Assembly (NCBI RefSeq): GCF_900327275.1
Contig: NZ_LS398548.1
Location: 2,356,001-2,420,000 of the forward strand
DNA from: Orientia tsutsugamushi
GTDB taxonomy: Bacteria > Pseudomonadota > Alphaproteobacteria > Rickettsiales > Rickettsiaceae
Direction: 5' to 3'
DNA length: 64,000 nt
Shown: piece after piece, positions 48,479 through 58,240 of the stretch
Position numbering within the stretch: the first letter of the stretch is position 1
Layout: the number at the start of each line of letters is the position of its first letter
Program-made: the position numbers and the translations under genes
The notes under the pieces: generated by a model
What the model was told of the DNA's origin: nothing
The model's input: only the letters and a program-made list of their open reading frames with translations
Database searches by the model: none

Positions 48479-49504
48479 CTATTCTTCAACATCATCATTA
48501 AAAATACTACCTCCAGTATAATCAACGTTAGCACTCATTTGCTCAAAAATATGTCCTGAAGTTGCCTCTTCTTCTTCAAGAAACATAAAATCAGTATTAG
48601 CTTCAGCATAGTTTCGAGCATAATTAACATCTTTTCCACTTGCTACAGTTTCAGCAAAAATTTCAGCATAGTTTTGAGCATAACATTTGGGTTTACCACT
48701 GATGATACAATCTGCATAAGCTTCAGCGTAGTTTTGAGCATAACAGTCTCCTTTATGATGATTTTTAATAGACGAACTAAAACCTTCAACATAGATTTTA
48801 GCAAAGTTTTTTGCAGAATGTTCTGATGCGCCATTGGCAATATACCTAGTAACAATAGCAGCATAGATATTTGCATGATTACATGTTAGTCCAGATTGTA
48901 GACCTTCCTCATAAGCGTTATAATAATCAGAATCTAGTAATATATTACTACTTTCTTGCTCCAAAGGTGGAATAATATTATCAATATATTCTTCTTGTGT
49001 CATGTTAATATCAGAACTCATAACTGTTGCAGCGCTAGAAGAAGATTCGAGATCTTTCATTATAAAATCCATAGCTAACTGAAAATTTTCTTCTAAATCT
49101 AATGAAGATACAGCAGCAGATTCTTGCATCTCAATATCAGTAGCACCTAACGCTGCAGTCGAAGTACTTGGAAATGCTTGTATATTATCATCTTGTTGTT
49201 CAAACTGCCAATCAGTATAATGAGTATCTTCTTCTGTTTGTTGTACGGTTTCATCTAATGATAATGATGATGACAAAAATTTTTTGAAGATGAAAGGAGC
49301 ATTAATTCCACTTCGTGCAAATTTTGAAATATTTTTAAAAAATTGTTTCTTACCTGAAGCATCTAGTTGTTCGTCTGATAATATCCCTAATACTTTTTGA
49401 GTGACTTCTTTGGCCTTAGCTCCAGATCCACTTAAAATAGTACAAAAATTAGAAAATTCGATGTCATATTTCTGTAGTAACATAAATGCTGTACTATTTA
49501 ACAA
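48479..49504 (-). CDS. C-terminal part of the TALE-like repeat protein (frame 2)
   Basis: The TTG at 49504 is not a natural start: the same frame extends upstream to the A8 tract at 49693-49700, and the sequence before it is repeat 10-11 of the tandem array. The piece therefore completes the protein begun at 51051 (857 codons in all). It holds the last repeats (IEFSNFCTILSGSGAKAKEV), an S/T- and acid-rich linker (DETVQQTEEDTHYTDWQFEQ), then three or four ~24-residue repeats of the type CYAQNYAEAYADCIISGKPK, and an acidic end (SIFNDDVEE). No known domain is recognised beyond the repeats. It is either a remnant or the C-terminal half made after slippage. Confidence 0.6.
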   Translation of the reverse strand: MLNSTAFMLLQKYDIEFSNFCTILSGSGAKAKEVTQKVLGILSDEQLDASGKKQFFKNISKFARSGINAPFIFKKFLSSSLSLDETVQQTEEDTHYTDWQFEQQDDNIQAFPSTSTAALGATDIEMQESAAVSSLDLEENFQLAMDFIMKDLESSSSAATVMSSDINMTQEEYIDNIIPPLEQESSNILLDSDYYNAYEEGLQSGLTCNHANIYAAIVTRYIANGASEHSAKNFAKIYVEGFSSSIKNHHKGDCYAQNYAEAYADCIISGKPKCYAQNYAEIFAETVASGKDVNYARNYAEANTDFMFLEEEEATSGHIFEQMSANVDYTGGSIFNDDVEE

Positions 49505-50421
49505 CCTTAATAACTCTTTTAAAGCTTTCGCACCATTAGATCCTGCTCCATTTAAGATATTACTAAGATTAGAAAAAGGAATTCCCTTGCGCTCTAATTC
49601 TTGTATTATAGAATCATCTAATGTCTGTAATAGCTGTCCTAAAGCTTGTGGGCCAGCAGCTCCAGCTCTTCCTAAGACACTACTAATATTAGAAAAAAAA
49701 TTCCCCTGATCTCTAATTTTAGCAGTATAGGGTTGTCTAACATTTGTAATATCTGTTCTAAAGCTTGTGGGCCAGCAGCTCCAGCTCCACTTAAGATATT
49801 ACTAATATTAGCAAAATGAATTCCCTGGTTCTTTAATTCTTGTATTTTAGACTGATCTAATATCTGTAATAGCTTTTCTAAAGCTTGTGGAGCAGCAGCT
49901 CTAGCTTTGCTTAAGATACTACTAATATTAGCAAAATGAATTCCCTGGTTCTTTAATTCTTGTATTTTAGAGTAATCTAATATCTGTAATAGCTTTTCTA
50001 AAGCTTGTGGGCCAGCAGCTCCAGTTCCACTTAAGATATTACTAATATTAGCAAAATGAATTCCCTGGTTCTTTAATTCTTGTATTTTAGAGTGATCTAA
50101 TATCTGTAATATCTGTTCTAAAGCTTGTGGAGCAGCAGCTCCAGCTTTGCTTAAGATACTACTAATATTAGAAAAAGAAATTCCCTGGTTCTTTAATTCT
50201 TGTATTTTAGAGTGATCTAATATCTGTAATAGCTTTTCTAGGGCTTGTATACAAGTAGACCCAGCTCCGTTTAAGATACTACTAATATTAGAAAAAGAAA
50301 TTCCCTGGTTCTTTAATTCTTGTATTTTAGAGTGATCTAATATCTGTAATAGCTTTTCTAGGGCTTGTATACAAGTAGACCCAGCTCCGTTTAAGATACT
50401 ACTAAAACTAGAAAAATTAAT
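49343..50421 (-). repeat. Nine 120-bp tandem repeats encoding 40-residue units
   Basis: Units (minus strand): 50421-50302, 50301-50182, 50181-50062, 50061-49942, 49941-49822, 49821-49702, then 49701-49583 (119 bp, one base short), 49582-49463 and 49462-49343. Units 1-2 are almost identical, and units 3-6 alternate in an ABAB pattern (SKAG, SGTG, SKAR, SGAG), suggesting duplication of a 240-bp pair. Variation is concentrated in the codons after the IL motif. Confidence 0.9.
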
Positions 50422-51051
50422 ATCTAGCTTCTTGTATAGGTTACTTATTTTGGAACTTTCTAATATCTGTAATAATTCTGATAAAACTGCACCAATATTA
50501 GATTTAACCTCACGTAAGATGTTAGCAATATTAGTAAATGAACACTTATAGTATTCTAATACTTTTGTTAACTGAGGTGATAATGTATAAGCACCATTTG
50601 CTTGTAGTACAAGTATTGTATTTAATACTTCTTCCATAGCAGTTGGAATGTTATTAGAATGTACACCTCTTACAATACTGACAATGCTAGAAAAAGCGAT
50701 TCCATATTCCTTTAGTAATAGTATTCTAAAATCTGTTAATTTAGGTAATAGAGCTACTAATGTTTTAGCTCTTGTATTGCGGCAAGGTAAGAGACTAGAA
50801 ATACTAGCTGCTTGAATATTACCATGTTGTATCAGCATTTTAACATGGCCTATGCTTGTATAGCAATCACCTGTCTTAGCAAATAGCAAATCCAAATCTT
50901 TCTTACAATAACTATAAGTTTTAAGAATATTTCCAATATATTTCTTAACTGCTGGAACTTCTTCCAGAATGTTTTTTACCTCAGCATTTTGATTAAGATA
51001 TTCTTCTAAATTATACTTATTGGCTGGTGTTTTATGTTTTTTAGGTCTCAA
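49672..51051 (-). CDS. N-terminal part of a TALE-like tandem-repeat protein (frame 1)
   Basis: 459 residues up to a stop reached just after a T8 run (plus-strand A8 at 49693-49700). The N-terminus MRPKKHKTPANK is a basic NLS-like patch. Residues about 79-210 hold three irregular repeats. From residue 211 come 40-residue units: I-x-F-[SA]-N-I-S-x-I-L, a variable stretch of 5-7 residues, then QALEKLLQILDxSKIQELKNQG. The order of the two residues after IL is NG, NG, SK, SG, SK, SG, then GR, NG, SG past the frameshift. The layout (I-x-x-I, variable loop with glycine, QAL, LL) resembles TAL-effector and BAT repeats, which are 33-35 residues. Alternatives are another alpha-solenoid such as mTERF or HEAT. 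DNA binding is inferred, not shown. Confidence 0.6.
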   Translation of the reverse strand: MRPKKHKTPANKYNLEEYLNQNAEVKNILEEVPAVKKYIGNILKTYSYCKKDLDLLFAKTGDCYTSIGHVKMLIQHGNIQAASISSLLPCRNTRAKTLVALLPKLTDFRILLLKEYGIAFSSIVSIVRGVHSNNIPTAMEEVLNTILVLQANGAYTLSPQLTKVLEYYKCSFTNIANILREVKSNIGAVLSELLQILESSKISNLYKKLDINFSSFSSILNGAGSTCIQALEKLLQILDHSKIQELKNQGISFSNISSILNGAGSTCIQALEKLLQILDHSKIQELKNQGISFSNISSILSKAGAAAPQALEQILQILDHSKIQELKNQGIHFANISNILSGTGAAGPQALEKLLQILDYSKIQELKNQGIHFANISSILSKARAAAPQALEKLLQILDQSKIQELKNQGIHFANISNILSGAGAAGPQALEQILQMLDNPILLKLEIRGIFFLILVVS

Positions 51052-51656
51052 GTTGTTAATCTTTTGTAAGTTTATTTAAAACTTTCTAAAATAAGGACAA
51101 ATCATTAAAAACTGTAGTTATAAATATTAAAATTAGATTAACAGCAAATTGTTTTATTCTTTTCGATTAATTCTAATTGTTATATTGTATACTTAATGAA
51201 AAATTTTATGCTAATATATAGGATACAAGCAATATCGTCAACTTTAAGTAGAGCTAAATATTATATCTCTAGTAAAAATTTTCCATTTGATATTACAGAT
51301 CTTTGAAAACAATAACTTTCGATAGGCTATAAGCAATGATATAAAGTTATCAGGAAAGCATAATACAAGAAATCCATGTGCTACGTTGGATGTAGCAGGT
51401 AATGGAAACTGGAATAACTAAACTATAGAGCATCTTCACTCAACCATACCTTACCTTTTGAAAGAAAAACGCTCTTGCGTTTACCTGCACGATTATCGAA
51501 CCAGGGTATATACAGTCTATTTTTTCTATCAAGTTTTGATTAAAAATATTAAATTTTAGTTGCAAGATTTTAAGAAAACAGTATTTATGTAAAAGTTAGT
51601 TTGAATTTTTTACATAAAAATTCACATACTGTTGTAACTGGAAGCAAGAGAATATA
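51052..51656. other. 605-bp intergenic region
   Basis: It contains the presumed promoter of the TALE-like gene on its left side and no convincing gene. A short stretch at 51410-51540 has locally higher GC and a frame reading IPWFDNRAGKRKSVFLSKGK on the minus strand, perhaps a transposase scrap; I cannot place it. Confidence 0.3.
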
Positions 51657-52092
51657 ATGGATAAAACTTCAAGACAGCAAGCACAAGAGTACAAAAAGCT
51701 ATATGCTACTGGTGTTAAGAAGAAAGATTTAGATAAAATACAAACAGTTTCTACTGAGCTTGCAACTTACTTGCTATTTTATGCAATTATTAAAGACGAT
51801 TTCCACCTAGTTTAAATTTTTGGTTAAAAGTGGAGCAAAAATAGATATAGTAGATGCATTTGGTAATTTACCTATACATTATTTTAGTAATAACTTACGT
51901 ATACTCAAGTATATAATTAAAAAGGCTAAGAACTCTATAAACGAGCAAAATAGCCTAGGGCAAACTATTCTGCATATTGCACTAAGGAAAATAACTATAA
52001 AGCAGTAAAATATTTATTGCAATCTGGAAAAATATTAATGATAATTATATTACTAAAGTAAATAAGGAAATAAAAAAAGTTAATTTTTCTTA
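51657..52092 (+). pseudogene. Ankyrin-repeat gene remnant
   Basis: Starts MDKTSRQQAQEYKKLYATGV and runs to FHLV then TAA at 51813. A second frame continues VKSGAKIDIVDAFGNLPIHY and NEQNSLGQTILHIAL, clear ankyrin units. After another frameshift near 51990, NNYKAVKYLLQSGKN appears. At least two frameshifts exclude an intact product. The stretch 52093-52463 shows no gene. Confidence 0.7.
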
Positions 52093-52463
52093 ACCTATAA
52101 GCTATATACAAAGTGCCATTAAGTTTACATTTATCTATTAGTTGAGTTGTAAGTTTAACTGTATTTGTGTTTATATTATTTGTCAATATTTCATTAATAA
52201 CTGAAAAACAGAGCTGAAAATAAGAAGCATTTAAATTTAAAAGTTGAGCGTTGATTTTTAATTCAGAGATGAAGCATGTAATTAACTAAAAATTGCGTGA
52301 CTAAGAATTGAAGAATAATTTTATAATAAATTAAATGTTACTCAATTATTACAAAATCATTTGAATGTTAAAAAAAATCATACTACAAATTGGAAATTTA
52401 ACGAATTATTGACTATTTATAAGTTATCATTTTTAGTTATTCATATAATGAGGGTGATTATAC

Positions 52464-53465
52464 ATGTCTATTATATTGTTATTTACTAAAGCAGTACTAA
52501 ATAAAATGGTAATTCCAAAGGAAGGAAGATATATACTGAAAGATCTAAAGAAAAGAGGATTAATTTTAATTGTATCATATGGAGGAAGTATGACATTTTA
52601 TCTAGAAAAAAAGATAAAAAATGTATCAGTAAGGATCAAAACAGGAGGTTTTCCAGATTTATCGATTGCATATGCTAGAAAAAAGCGCTAGAATTGAAAG
52701 GTGAGATTGCTAAAGGAATAAACCCAGTGGAAGAAAGACGTAAGGAAAGTAGAGAACTAAAACAAAAAATAGATAAACAAATCACATTTGAAAAAGCTTA
52801 TGAAAGATATATTAATGAGCATAGTAAGATCAATAATAAAAAAAGCGGCATGGGACAGCATTAAGAATAAGAAAGTATACGAAATCTTTTTCGCAAAAAA
52901 ATATTGCTAATATTCTATGAGAAGATATTCGGGAAGTTTTTAATTACATAACAGAAAAGAAGTATTATAGATCAGCAAACAATTTTCTAAAGCTGCTAAC
53001 CTATATTTAATAAGTTTATAAAGTGGGGATTAATAGACAAAAATCCAGTTATCGGAATAGAAAGGCATAAAGTACAATTAAGAGACAAATATAATCAAGC
53101 AAGAAATTGAGAGATTTATAGCAGTACTAGCAGAGGAAAAAAAATTAATAAGAGACTTTATATTGATAACGTTATTAACAGCAATTCGTAAAAACAATGT
53201 GTTTAAAATGTGTTGGAAGGATATAAGATTTATTGAGCAAATATGGTATATATCTGATGCTAAAAATAGGAAACCATAAAATGTAGTACTTACAGATTTT
53301 GTAATGTTAATACTGAATGCAAGGAAGCAAAAATCGAATAGTGAGTGGGTATTTCCAAATAACAGCAATAATAGCGAACATTTCGTGATCTACATAGGCA
53401 ATGTGATAGAATCCGCAAAAAAAGCTGGGATACCAGATGTAACAATACATGATCTTAATTAACAA
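52464..53465 (+). pseudogene. int: RAGE tyrosine integrase, degraded and cut by IS982
   Basis: The N-terminal frame has GGSMTFYLEKKIKNVSVRIK and GGFPDLSIAYARKK, the DUF4102 arm-binding domain. It shifts at 52680 into ALELKGEIAKGINPVEERRK, then ITFEKAYERYINEHSKINNK, with later stops. Further on come FILITLLTAIRKNNVFKMCW (first catalytic Arg region), IWYISDAKNRKP and SEWVFPNNS, ending at VTIHDLN where IS982 sequence begins. The HxxR and tyrosine are lost. It is the counterpart of 33748-35459, placed symmetrically at the 5' end of the second RAGE copy. Confidence 0.8.
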
Positions 53466-53720
53466 CGTCAATTAATTTAGGATAAGGAGTCAGGAGAAGA
53501 AGAAGAGATAAGATGGGGATTAAGTTTAGAGATAGAATAACTAGCAAGAGAATCAATTATATGAACAAAAAAATTAAGAGGAGAAGGGTGTCTAGTATGC
53601 TCTAAAAGCATATGTTTTTTTAGTACATTAAAGACAGACTCAATTAAAGAACGTTTATTTAATAACCGATTATCTTGTATGTCCAATAAATATGTTTTCA
53701 TATCTTTACGAAGATTAGTA

Positions 53721-54642
53721 TAGTCATTTACAATGAAGTTTGAGCATAGAAAAAAGAGATAATAGAATCATAAGATTTAGCAAATTGAGTAATTTGATGT
53801 CTAATCCACCGCTTCATATTAGCCGAAAACTTTTCTATCGGATTTAAATCTGGAGAATAAGGTGGAAGAAAAATAACTTTACAACCAACAGATTCTATTA
53901 ACTCTTTAGTTTTTTTAGACTTATGAAACGCAGCATTATCTATTACTACAAACTGAGCAGGCTTTAACTCATTAATTAATACCTGCTGCACTCAAGCTTC
54001 AAATAATCTTGTATTACATGCACCATTAAATATCATAGGTGCGATTGATTTATTATTAACATAACCAGCTATAATATTTGTGCGATCGTAATATTTACCA
54101 CTCTTTTTGCTGCTTACATGAGTTCCTTTTTTGCTCCACCATCTATCATTGCATATAGACATTTCAATTTCAATGCCACTTTCATCTATGTATGCCAAGT
54201 TTTCCTTAGGTATAGAACCTATTACTTGTTGATATTTTTCTCTTATTTCTGGTTTTGCTTCCATGTAGGTAAACGTTTTTTTTTAACTATAGCCGAATTT
54301 TTTCATGTAATAACTCGCTACTCTTATTAAAATTCCAAAATGTTTTCCTGTTTGTGCCAGAGTTAGATTTTGATTTAGCGAAATGTATTTTTCAAATTCT
54401 ATCTTATATATTTTTTCTTTTTTACCAAGACGATCTCTTTCTTTATAATGACCTTCTGATTTATATCTTTTATACCAATTTCTTACTGTGTTTGCTGCTA
54501 TATCAAATTTTACTGAGGCATCATTACAACTTTTTCCTTGATTAACACATTTTATTACTTCCTGCCGAAAGTCTTGGCTATATGATTTTGGCATTTTCTT
54601 TTCAGAATACTATACTCAAACTTCCTTCATTGTAAATGACTA
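53721..54642 (-). mobile_element. IS630-family element, 922 bp, nested in IS982
   Basis: Inverted repeats TAGTCATTTACAATGAAG and CTTCATTGTAAATGACTA at the ends, flanked by TA (53719-53720 and 54643-54644), the expected target duplication. Removing it plus one TA restores the IS982 frame. Confidence 0.9.
53728..54594 (-). pseudogene. IS630 transposase with two in-frame stops
   Basis: One continuous frame, MPKSYSQDFRQEVIKCVNQG (HTH) to YDSIISFFYAQTSL, is broken only by TAA at 54283-54285 (after KKFGYS) and by TGA at 53992-53994 (FEA-stop-VQQ, where a tryptophan codon is expected). The DDE residues are present: IDESGIE, VVIDNAAFHKS and SPDLNPIEKFSANMKRW. Two point mutations are the only visible defects, so decay is recent. 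It could have been the source of the MITE at 47477 and the relics at 36515 and 47311. Confidence 0.85.
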
Positions 54643-54988
54643 TAAATAAATGTAGACCATTGGTCAGCAGTTGATGAAATAACTCTTTAGATATGTAAGC
54701 TTTATCACCAAACAATTTACCAGATAAGCCTTTAGAAAACTGAAGCTACAGATAAGGTCGCTTTTATTGCCTTTAGTAATTTTAACTGACATTATTTCGC
54801 CTTTATTATTGATTTAAAGATGTTCTATAGGAAAAATTAGTCTTCTAAGGCAGATAGTATCAGTATGAAGATTTATATAGGTTTGGCATAATGATTTTTG
54901 TCAACCTTTTGAACAAAAATTTGATGGTAATTTGTAAAAAAATTATTTTCTAAAACACCTACTATAGCTGTATTTTTGGAGATGAAAA

Positions 54989-56549
54989 ATGCGACCTGTA
55001 GTATTCGATTTTTTAACTAATAGTTGTAATATTATTAAAAAAAATAGTAACAATAATGACACAATATTTTATAACTTTATTGGAAATATCATTCCACCAG
55101 AATGGAGAAAGCTAACTGGAGATAATGGAAAAGCATTAAGTAAAACATCTAAACAGCTTTTATCATTCATAGTATTTAGACTACATATCTATTACAACAA
55201 AGATATAGATGAATTACAGGAAAGTTATCAGCTTTATGAAGATAAGCTGAATGTTGGTCAAAGAAGAGTTAGGCAATGCTTAGTAGAATTAAGAGATGCA
55301 GGTTTTATTGAAATTGAAAATAGGACAATCATTAAAGACAATGTGAAGTTACGTAATGTCCCTTGCATAAAAATTCTGAAAAATTTTCAGCACTATAGTG
55401 AAAAAGGGAAAGAAGAAAATATAGCCTTACCAGAAAAAAAATTTCGTCCCAACATGAAAGAAATTTCAGGTCAACCTGAAACTTTTTTCAGGGACATATA
55501 TAGATATATAAAAAAATCTAAAATATCTAGATCTACTGAAGGTGAGTTAGTAGAGAATAAAAAAAATGAAAATGAAGAACAAAATTTTCAAAATGTTGAT
55601 GATTTTGAAAATGATATACGAACTTCAACTAAAAATTGTAATCAAGACATTAAATCACTAATAACAAAGATTCTCAAGTCTTCGAATGGTAAAAAAGAAT
55701 GGTTCAAAAAGTACAGGCTAAAAGAGTTTTACCCACTAACACCAGAAGATGCAGTTGCACTGCAACACAAGTCTGATAAAGGTTTTTAACATATACTTTA
55801 TCAACAAATTGCTATTAAAGCTAGCAGGTCGATATTCGAATTATCATTTTGGCTGTAAAGCATCAGTTCTAAACTATATAGCAAAAGTGTTAGCGAATGA
55901 ATTACGAACTACTGATCAGGCAAATAGAGACAACTGTGGATTTGATAACGAATTTAATAAGGAAAAATATCTTACTCAAATTGAAACAAGCGCAAATCTT
56001 AGTAAGGAAAGTCAGTTGAAGCATAAAATTGCTGGTTCTTTTGAAGCAGCTATGGCTTATCAAATTTTGACTTCTTGTAGTTTTGGGCCAGCGGTTCGAA
56101 CTAGGTTTTTTGTTAAGTTGCTTAAAAATATCACACTAACAGAATGTGATGAATCAAAGATATTACAAGCTGTACAAGATGTATATGGATACGAAATTCA
56201 AGAATTGCAAGTTACACCATTTGAGCAACCTACAACTGTTTCACAGAAACAAATCAATGAAGAAGAGTATCTCTTGAATCTCAGTAAACAACTGGGCTCT
56301 AACTCGACTTGGTACAAAGTACGAGAATCTTTAGTTACATGTTATGGTCAAGCTATCGATAAAGAATGGTTTAGTTCATTAAAAGTTGTAAATGAAGATA
56401 GTGTTAATAAAAAAATATTCATCAAAGCAAAAACAGAATTTGAAGATAGTTACATCAGAGAGAACTATCTGAAAGATCTTGAGTCCTCTTTTAAAGATCA
56501 GGGATTTTCTTTTGAGTTAGTTAAGTTTAGTAATTTTAATAAAATTTAA
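54989..56549 (+). pseudogene. Replication initiator copy with a +1 frameshift
   Basis: This is the counterpart of 30678-32393. Frame 1 (54989-55789) has the winged-helix region KALSKTSKQLLSFIVFRLHI and GQRRVRQCLVELRDAGFIEI. An extra T in the T-run at 55783-55787 causes a stop where NIYFIN should follow. Frame 2 carries on to 56549 with STWYKVRESLVTCYGQAIDK and the DnaA-N-like end, identical to the intact copy. The linker and middle are clearly diverged between the copies, while the N- and C-terminal parts are conserved. A single-base correction would restore about 519 residues. Confidence 0.75.
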
Positions 56550-56557
56550 AGGGTGAT

Positions 56558-58006
56558 ATGGAAAAAGATCTTGCAAAGATTGCTCCAAGTAATATTCAGG
56601 CAGAGCAAATGATACTTGTGGCAATTCTGATTAACAATCGTGCGCTATATAACATTAACGAATTTTTACTGCCGGAACATTTTTATGAACCATTACATGG
56701 CAAAATATACAAGTCAATTAATCTCATTATTAGTAAAGGAATTAGTGCTACTGTAATTTCGCTCAAAAATATGCTAGGCAATGAACTCGCATTTGAGAAA
56801 ATAGGTGGAGTGGATTATCTAGCTAAACTTACAACTTTAGCATTAAGTATAGTTAATGTTAATGAGTACGGCAAAATAGTATATGATCTTGCGCTGAGGT
56901 GTTATTTAATTGAAATTGGAGAAAAAATAGTAACAAATGCGTATTCTTCTACTTTAGCAGATTTAGCTATAAGTCAGATCGAAACTGCTGAATCTCAATT
57001 ATATGATCTAGGTTCAAGATGAACTTTAAGTAAAGGATTTACAAAATTACAAACTTCAATTGAAGAATCATGGACATCAATTTCATCTGCTATTAAAAAT
57101 AAAAACTCTATTAACGGTATTAGTAGTGGACTACTTGACCTTGATTCAAAGCTTGGAGGATTTAAAAATTCTGACCTAATAATATTAGCTGGCAGGCCAT
57201 CAATGGGTAAAACTGCTTTAGGAGTTAACTTAGCAATAAATGCTTGTAAATATTTTTTATCATCATCTACTCAACAAAATAGCAAAGTTTCTAATATAAC
57301 ACCATCAGTTGGATTCTTTTCTTTAGAAATGTCATCTCAGCAAATCTCAACTCGAATTCTTTCTATAGAATCAGAAATTAATAGCTCTGCATTATTTAAC
57401 GGTAAAATAGGTGAACAAGATGTTGATAAGTTAAAGACTGTACAAGACGAAATACAAAAGTGGAATTTTTTTATAGATGATGCTCCAGCAATCTCGATAT
57501 CTGCAATTAGATCTCGAGCTCGTAGACTTAAACGTACTCATAATTTAGCAATATTATTTATTGATTATTTACAGCTAATAAAAATTGATAACAGAGGAAG
57601 TCAGTATAATCGAGTGCAGGAGATTTCTGAAATTACACAGAGCTTAAAAGCTCTTGCTAAAGAGCTCAATATTTCAATCATTGCGTTATCTCAATTGTCT
57701 AGAGCTGTAGAACAAAGGTCAGATAAAAAGCCTATTCTCTCAGATCTGAGAGAATCAGGCTCAATTGAACAGGACGTCGATATTGTAATGCTTATATATC
57801 GGGACGAATATTACTTGTCTAGATCAGAACCGAATCCAGGTACTCCAGAATACACAGAATGGGTTACAAAACAAAATAAATGTTATAACACTGCTGAAAT
57901 AATTGTTGCTAAACACCGTAATGGTCAGGTTGGTACAGTGAAGTTGTACTATAATAGTAGGTATTCTAAATTTGGCAATATTGTTAAAAACTCTCATCAA
58001 AGTTAA
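56558..58006 (+). pseudogene. dnaB: DnaB helicase copy with a nonsense codon
   Basis: Same frame throughout, with TGA at 57020-57022 where the intact copy has GGA (GSRGTLSKG). The motor domain after the stop is complete (Walker A AGRPSMGKTALGVNLA, LAILFIDYLQLI). Two stretches differ from the intact copy: an inserted SSSTQQNSKVSNITP segment, and PEYTEWVTKQNK for REHIEWKARQNK. The stop separates the N-terminal domain from the motor, so no full helicase is made. Confidence 0.85.
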
Positions 58007-58202
58007 TAAACGCTAGATTGTGCATAAGATGAAAAAATGCTTGTCCAAAAAAAAATTACAGCAAAATTTTACTCATTAACACCAGAGATATGCAACTTAA
58101 GGTTAGTTTTAGCATCGTGATAACTGAATTCAAAAAATTTATAATTTAATTTGCTTCTTTTTCAGTTTTTATCTGGGATTGGAGTATACAAAAAGTTTAA
58201 AT

Positions 58203-58235
58203 TATGGTATAATTTATTAATAACCATTTGGAGGT
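58203..58235 (+). promoter_or_regulatory. Promoter and strong ribosome site of the SpoT-like gene
   Basis: TATGGTATAAT (58205-58213 region) gives a TATAAT-type -10 box about 30 bp before the ATG, and GGAGGT at 58230-58235 is the clearest Shine-Dalgarno in the window. Both are kept in the inverted copy upstream of 28999, and they decide the start codon at 58241. Confidence 0.55.
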
Positions 58236-58240
58236 GGCCA

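Larger units (their letters stand above)
53466..54850 (-). pseudogene. IS982 transposase remnant interrupted by IS630
   Basis: Two minus-strand pieces join exactly if the IS630 is removed. Right piece (54850-54645): INNKGEIMSVKITKGNKSDL, then LSGKLFGDKAYISKELFHQL and NGLHLFI. Left piece (53718-53477): TNLRKDMKTYLLDIQDNRLL, KRSLIESVFNVLKKHMLLEH, ending LASYSISKLNP. The N-terminal third is missing to the right. The element inserted into the integrase near 53465. Confidence 0.8.

Noticed and set aside
48643-48876. 77-aa frame MQISMLLLLLGILPMAHQN
   Set aside because: Out-of-frame reading of the YA-x-NYAE repeat region on the same strand; low complexity and no ribosome site.
49343-50421. 120-bp tandem repeats, considered as a CRISPR or satellite array
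   Set aside because: No spacers; an uninterrupted reading frame with conserved protein periodicity explains them.
51360-51540. Locally GC-richer stretch, considered as a tRNA or small RNA
   Set aside because: No cloverleaf, T-loop consensus or anticodon arm could be drawn; left as unassigned.
51995-52186. 63-aa minus-strand ORF beyond the ankyrin relic
   Set aside because: Random AT-rich frame opposite the relic's 3' end with no supporting signal.
58151-58240. N-terminal extension MLLFQFLSGIGVYKKF of the SpoT-like gene (also at 29000-29089)
   Set aside because: It lies upstream of a strong GGAGGT site and a TATAAT box; the two other copies begin at the MIDFYSES methionine.
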